A stretch of DNA of 64,000 nucleotides from Xylophilus sp042867185 (GTDB lineage: Bacteria > Pseudomonadota > Gammaproteobacteria > Burkholderiales > Burkholderiaceae_C), in NCBI GenBank assembly GCA_042867185.1, contig JBHZQV010000001.1, positions 248,001 through 312,000 of the forward strand, read 5' to 3'. Positions 60,237-64,000 of this stretch are shown piece after piece. Within the stretch, counting starts at the first letter, position 1, and every line of letters starts with the position of its first letter. The notes below the pieces were generated by a model. That model had not been told where the DNA came from, did no database searches, and was given only the letters and a program-made list of their open reading frames with translations. Position numbers and translations under genes: made by a program.

Positions 60237-62035
60237 GGTTTGGCGCGCAGGCGCTTGAGCGTCTGCGTCAGCGTGGGGTTGTCGGCGTTGATCAGCAGGC
60301 CCTCGTTCCAGATCGCGTTGGCCTGCTCGCGCTGGCCCATGCTCCACAGCACTTCGCCCAGGTGGGCGGCGATCTCGGCGTCGGGCTTGGTTTTGTAGGC
60401 ACCCTGCAGCAGGCGTGCCGCCTCTTCCTGGTTGCCCATCCGGAATTCGACCCATCCCAGGCTGTCGGTGATGAACGGGTCGTTGGGCACGAACTCCAGC
60501 GCCTTCTTGATCAGGTCGCGGGCTTCGGGCAGGCGCACGTTGCGCTCGGCGAACGAGTAGCCGAGGGCGTTGTAGGCGTGGTGGTAGTCCGGGTGCTGCT
60601 TGATCAGCTGGCGCAGCATCCGCTCCATGTCGTCCAGGCGGCCCAGCTTCTCGGCGGTCATGGCCAGGTCGTAGAGCAGGTCGGCATCGTCGGGTACGGC
60701 GGCGCTGGCGTCCTGCAGCAGCTTGTAGGCTTCATCTTCCCGCTTGAAGTCGCGCAGCAGCTGCACTTCGGCCATCAGCTTGCCGCGCTTGTCGGCGGCC
60801 GAGCGCTCCGGCACCGCGCGGATCAGGGCGCGGCCTTCTTCGAAGCGGCCCTGCCGCGCCAGCAGCGAAGCCTTGCGCGACTGCACGCCCAGCAGGGCCT
60901 GCGGACTGTCGATTTTGTCGAGCCAGGCGGCCGCGGCCGTCAGGTCGCCCCGCTTCTCGGCGATCTCCGCCATCACGAGGTATGCCTGGGCCAGCGAGCG
61001 GGCCTGGTTCTCGTCGGGGCGGGTGGGCGCAGTGCGCGACGCGACCAGGTCCAGGAAGGTCTTGATCGATTGCTCGGCGGCGGCGAACTGGCCGTCTTGC
61101 GCCTCCTGCGCCCCGCGCAAGAGCCAGCCTTCGGGGAAATCGGCGTTCTCGACGGTGAGCGTCTGCAGTTCGCGGGTCGCTTCGGCGTTGCGTTGGGCAT
61201 CGGCCAGCGCGCGGGCGTAGCCCAACCGGATCTCGGGCAGGACCTTGCCGCTGGCGAGGTAGCGCTTGACGATCGGCTCGGCCAGCGGCTGCTTCGGGTC
61301 CATCAGCTCCAGCGCCAGGATCGCCGGGCCTTCGCCGGTCGGCTCCAGCGCCTGGGCACGGCTGGCGGCATCCAGCGTGCCGGCGGTGTCGTTGACCGCC
61401 AGCCGCATGCGACCCACGGTGACCCAGGCCGATGCGCCGTCTTCGGGGCGTGCCGGCTTTTCCAGGTCGTCGGCCAGCACCCGTTCGACCACGGCGAGGG
61501 CGGCCCGCTTGTCGCCGACCCGGGCGTAGAGCGGGGGAATGGCGGTGTAGGCCAGGGCGCGGGTGCGCGGCTCGGTCAGGGCCAGTTCGCGGGCCAGCGG
61601 CACCGCGGTTTCGCCGACGCGGTTGAGCGCGACCAGGATCTGCAGCACGTAGCGGTTGGCTTCGCGCGAGGTGGGAAACGCCTCCTGCCAGGCCCGGGTG
61701 GCCAGCAGTGCCGCATCGCCCGAGCGGGCGCGCAGCGCGACATCGGCCGCGCGGCGGTACAGGTCGGGGTCGTTGGCCTTGCGGGCGGCATCGAGCAGCA
61801 GGGCGAAGCCGGCGCTGCGGTCGCCGTCGGCGGAATTGATCTCGCCCAGCAGCACCTCGTAGAACAGCTCCGCATTGAGCATCGAGACGTCCGCCGCATC
61901 GCTGTCGGGCGAGGGTTCGACCTTTTCCGCCTGGGTGGGCGGGACGATGGGCTGCGGTTGTGCATGCAGTACCGGGGCCGCGGCGAAAGCCGCAAGCGCA
62001 GCGGCCAGGGCCGTCACGAGTCGTAGGGGATTCAT
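60233..62035 (-). CDS. Exported tetratricopeptide repeat protein
   Basis: A 600-residue protein with a signal peptide (RLVTALAAALAAFAAAPVLHA, cleavage near residue 25) and many TPR units, for example YHHAYNALGYSFAERNVRLP and FITDSLGWVEFRMGNQEEAA. It is probably periplasmic. In betaproteobacteria such a gene regularly precedes lolB; the function is not established, but assisting outer-membrane biogenesis is a reasonable guess. It overlaps lolB by 4 nt. A TATTAT lies 6 nt before its ATG. Confidence 0.9.
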   Translation of the reverse strand: MNPLRLVTALAAALAAFAAAPVLHAQPQPIVPPTQAEKVEPSPDSDAADVSMLNAELFYEVLLGEINSADGDRSAGFALLLDAARKANDPDLYRRAADVALRARSGDAALLATRAWQEAFPTSREANRYVLQILVALNRVGETAVPLARELALTEPRTRALAYTAIPPLYARVGDKRAALAVVERVLADDLEKPARPEDGASAWVTVGRMRLAVNDTAGTLDAASRAQALEPTGEGPAILALELMDPKQPLAEPIVKRYLASGKVLPEIRLGYARALADAQRNAEATRELQTLTVENADFPEGWLLRGAQEAQDGQFAAAEQSIKTFLDLVASRTAPTRPDENQARSLAQAYLVMAEIAEKRGDLTAAAAWLDKIDSPQALLGVQSRKASLLARQGRFEEGRALIRAVPERSAADKRGKLMAEVQLLRDFKREDEAYKLLQDASAAVPDDADLLYDLAMTAEKLGRLDDMERMLRQLIKQHPDYHHAYNALGYSFAERNVRLPEARDLIKKALEFVPNDPFITDSLGWVEFRMGNQEEAARLLQGAYKTKPDAEIAAHLGEVLWSMGQREQANAIWNEGLLINADNPTLTQTLKRLRAKP

Positions 62036-62041
62036 CGACCC

Positions 62042-62047
62042 ATAATA
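62042..62047 (-). promoter_or_regulatory. -10-like hexamer 6 nt before the TPR-lolB operon
   Basis: TATTAT on the minus strand, then GGGTCG and the ATG (62035). Same spacing as hemA, HIT and folE, with no Shine-Dalgarno in between. Confidence 0.45.
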
Positions 62048-62175
62048 ATTCAAGCCCTTCCCCGTGCGCTGCGGCGCCGCCCGACGGTTTACCACTCTTT
62101 ACCGCAACCCGGCAGTTCCCGGCGAATGCCTGCATCCGGCCGCCGTGCCGTCTTACGTTCTCTCCCGGAATCGCC

Positions 62176-62991
62176 ATGCCCGAGTTGCCCGAAGTCGAAG
62201 TCACCCGCCTGAGCTTTGCCGACCGTATCGCCGGTGGCCGGATCCAGGAGGCGCGGATCGGCAAGCCCCTGCGCTGGGCGCTGGGGCTGGACCCGGCCGC
62301 CCTGGCGGGCCGCGAGGTGGTCCGGGTGCGCCGCCGTGGCAAGTACCTGCTGGTCGAGCTCGATACCGGCTTGCTGCTGCTGCACCTGGGCATGTCGGGC
62401 AGCCTGTCGTTCGCCGACACCTTGCCGCCGCGCGGGGTGCACGACCATTTCGAGCTGGAAACCACCCGCGGCACGCTGCGGCTGCACGATCCGCGGCGCT
62501 TCGGCGCGGTGGTGTTCGCGGAAGGCGAGGGCGATCCGGTCGCACACAAGCTGCTCGGGCGCCTGGGCATGGAGCCTTTGGGCGAAGGCTTCGACCCGGC
62601 GCATTTCTACCTGGGCCTGAAGCGCCGGCAATCGCCGATCAAGCAGGTGCTGCTGGCGGGCGAGCTGGTGGTGGGGGTGGGCAACATCTACGCGTCGGAG
62701 GTGCTGTTCCGGGCGGGCATACGGCCGACGATGCCCGCCGCGCGCATCACCCGGCCCCGGTCGCTGCGGCTGTGGACGGCGGTGCGCGAAGTGCTGGCCC
62801 GGGCGGTGGAGACGGGCGGCAGCACCCTGCGCGATTTCTCGAATGCCGACGGCCAGGCGGGGCATTTTCAGATCGAGGCGATGGTGTACGCCCGCGAGGG
62901 CCTGCCGTGCCGCGTCTGCGGATCGCCGATCCGCAGCATCCGCCAGGGGCAGCGCTCGACGTTTTTCTGCCCGGTCTGCCAAAAGCCCTGA
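62176..62991 (+). CDS. mutM: Formamidopyrimidine-DNA glycosylase
   Basis: A 271-residue bifunctional glycosylase/AP lyase removing oxidised purines such as 8-oxoguanine. The N-terminal PELPEVEV gives the catalytic Pro2 and Glu3; a catalytic lysine lies in RRRGKYLLVEL (Lys56); the helix-two-turn-helix contains VVGVGNIYASEVLF. The C-terminal zinc finger is made of CRVC and CPVC pairs. It is divergent from the TPR-lolB operon. Length is normal. Confidence 0.97.
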   Translation: MPELPEVEVTRLSFADRIAGGRIQEARIGKPLRWALGLDPAALAGREVVRVRRRGKYLLVELDTGLLLLHLGMSGSLSFADTLPPRGVHDHFELETTRGTLRLHDPRRFGAVVFAEGEGDPVAHKLLGRLGMEPLGEGFDPAHFYLGLKRRQSPIKQVLLAGELVVGVGNIYASEVLFRAGIRPTMPAARITRPRSLRLWTAVREVLARAVETGGSTLRDFSNADGQAGHFQIEAMVYAREGLPCRVCGSPIRSIRQGQRSTFFCPVCQKP

Positions 62992-63039
62992 GACCGGCGG
63001 CGATGCTATATTGACCCGAAGACTCCCCCACGACGTGCC

Positions 63040-64000
63040 TTGAACCCCTCCTCTTCAGAACAGTTCGACCGGCACGGCGCGTGGCGGTCGGAGACGGCCC
63101 GCAAACTGCGCGAGATGTCGGCCTGGCTCGTCGCGCACGAACTGGCCGACACGGCCTTGTCGGGGCGGCTGGAACATATCGCCGACGGGCTGGGCAGCGA
63201 CCGGGTCGTGGTCGCCTTCGTCGCCGAATTCTCCCGGGGCAAGTCGGAGCTGATCAACGCGATCTTCTTCGCGCAGCACGGGCGCCGCATCGTTCCGGCC
63301 AGCGCGGGCCGCACCACCATGTGCCCGACCGAACTGGCGTACGACGCCGGCGAACCCTGCTCCGTGCGGCTGCTGCCGATCGAGACGCGACTCGAATCCC
63401 GGGCGCTGAACGAGTGGCGCGCCAGCCCCGACGCCTGGACACGGTTCCCGCTCGACCAGGCCCATCCCGCCCAGATGGCGCAGACGCTGGAGACGGTGTC
63501 CCAGGTGCGGCGCGTATCGCCCGGCATGGCGCGGGACCTGGGCTTCTGGAACGACGACACGCCCGACGACAACCCGATGGTCGGCAGCGACGGCATGGTC
63601 GAGGTGCCGATGTGGCGCCATGCGCTGGTCAACATCGACCACCCGCTGCTGCGCCAGGGCCTGGTGGTGCTCGACACCCCGGGCCTGAACGCGGTCGGCG
63701 CCGAGCCGGAACTGACGGTCAACCTGCTGTCGGAGGCGCATGCCACCGTGTTCCTGCTGGCCGCCGATGCGGGCGTGACCCGCTCCGACCTGAACCTGTG
63801 GCGCGAGCACCTGGCGCCGGCGGCGGGGCAATCCGAAGTGCGCTCGCGGGTCGTGGTGCTCAACAAGATCGACGTGCTGTGGGACGGCATGCTCACCCCG
63901 CAGCAGATCCAGGCGCAGACCGACCGCCAGCGCGCCACCTCGGCGGCGCTGCTGGGCGTGCCGGTGGGCCGGGTGATACCGGTCTCGGCCCAGAAGGGCT
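63040..64000 (+). CDS. Dynamin-like GTPase, N-terminal part
   Basis: The first 320 codons are in the window; the gene runs off the end. The GTPase domain begins near residue 55. The P-loop is AEFSRGKS (62-69), where the usual first glycine is alanine. DTPGLN (G3) and NKID (G4) are intact. The start is TTG 63040, the only start codon fitting before the conserved region. Bacterial dynamin-like proteins remodel or protect membranes, often in pairs. TATATT lies at 63006-63011. Full length and partner genes cannot be seen. Confidence 0.85.
   Translation, partial: MNPSSSEQFDRHGAWRSETARKLREMSAWLVAHELADTALSGRLEHIADGLGSDRVVVAFVAEFSRGKSELINAIFFAQHGRRIVPASAGRTTMCPTELAYDAGEPCSVRLLPIETRLESRALNEWRASPDAWTRFPLDQAHPAQMAQTLETVSQVRRVSPGMARDLGFWNDDTPDDNPMVGSDGMVEVPMWRHALVNIDHPLLRQGLVVLDTPGLNAVGAEPELTVNLLSEAHATVFLLAADAGVTRSDLNLWREHLAPAAGQSEVRSRVVVLNKIDVLWDGMLTPQQIQAQTDRQRATSAALLGVPVGRVIPVSAQKG

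Overview
The window is 64 kb of very GC-rich (roughly 69-70 % by eye) chromosomal DNA from a betaproteobacterium, most likely Comamonadaceae (a Variovorax/Acidovorax/Xylophilus-type organism). The evidence is gene content and order: grxD-prmC-prfA-hemA, the ugpBAECQ set, the ubiE/Tim44-like/ubiJ/ubiB block, and a lolB-ispE-tRNA-Gln-prs-rplY-pth block. The placement is inference from protein families and synteny known to me; no database search was done. No prophage, insertion sequence, integrase, CRISPR array or rRNA operon is visible, and coding density is high.

Layout. 0-5.5 kb (minus): a CNNM-type membrane protein cut by the window edge, an AAA ATPase, then grxD, prmC, prfA and hemA. 5.6-11.1 kb: a small membrane protein and the complete glycerol-3-phosphate/glycerophosphodiester uptake operon ugpB-A-E-C-Q, preceded by a three-unit Pho-box-like array. 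11.3-31.9 kb (plus): serA; a hybrid histidine kinase / response regulator / Hpt-REC-REC-GGDEF set; a 1307-residue FAD plus Fe-S oxidoreductase; a HIT protein; the ubiquinone-biosynthesis block; a sodium:solute symporter; an FmdB-type zinc ribbon protein, a DUF502 membrane protein, aspS and nudB. 32-42 kb: a cluster with several signalling genes (degenerate REC-TPR protein, a lone BLUF photoreceptor, a lone EAL domain), plus folE, an EamA transporter, DUF429 and Yip1 proteins, a histidine phosphatase and an RRM RNA-binding protein. 42.2-55.7 kb (minus): two peptide/nickel-family ABC importers, the second adjoining a TonB-dependent siderophore-type receptor. 56.2-62 kb (minus): pth, rplY, prs, tRNA-Gln, ispE, lolB and a TPR protein. 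62.2-64 kb (plus): mutM and the first 320 codons of a dynamin-like GTPase.

The most unusual material is non-coding. A 17-nt AT-rich palindrome (GCTA...AGC) occurs six times; three copies lie inside reading frames, one of them in the lipoprotein signal peptide of LolB and one in an inter-domain linker of the large oxidoreductase. A second, GC-rich hairpin family occurs five times, each time immediately after the stop codon of a minus-strand gene. Six genes carry a -10-like hexamer only 6-8 nt before the start codon, suggesting leaderless transcripts. The RRM gene has a leader hairpin whose 3' arm is its own Shine-Dalgarno sequence.
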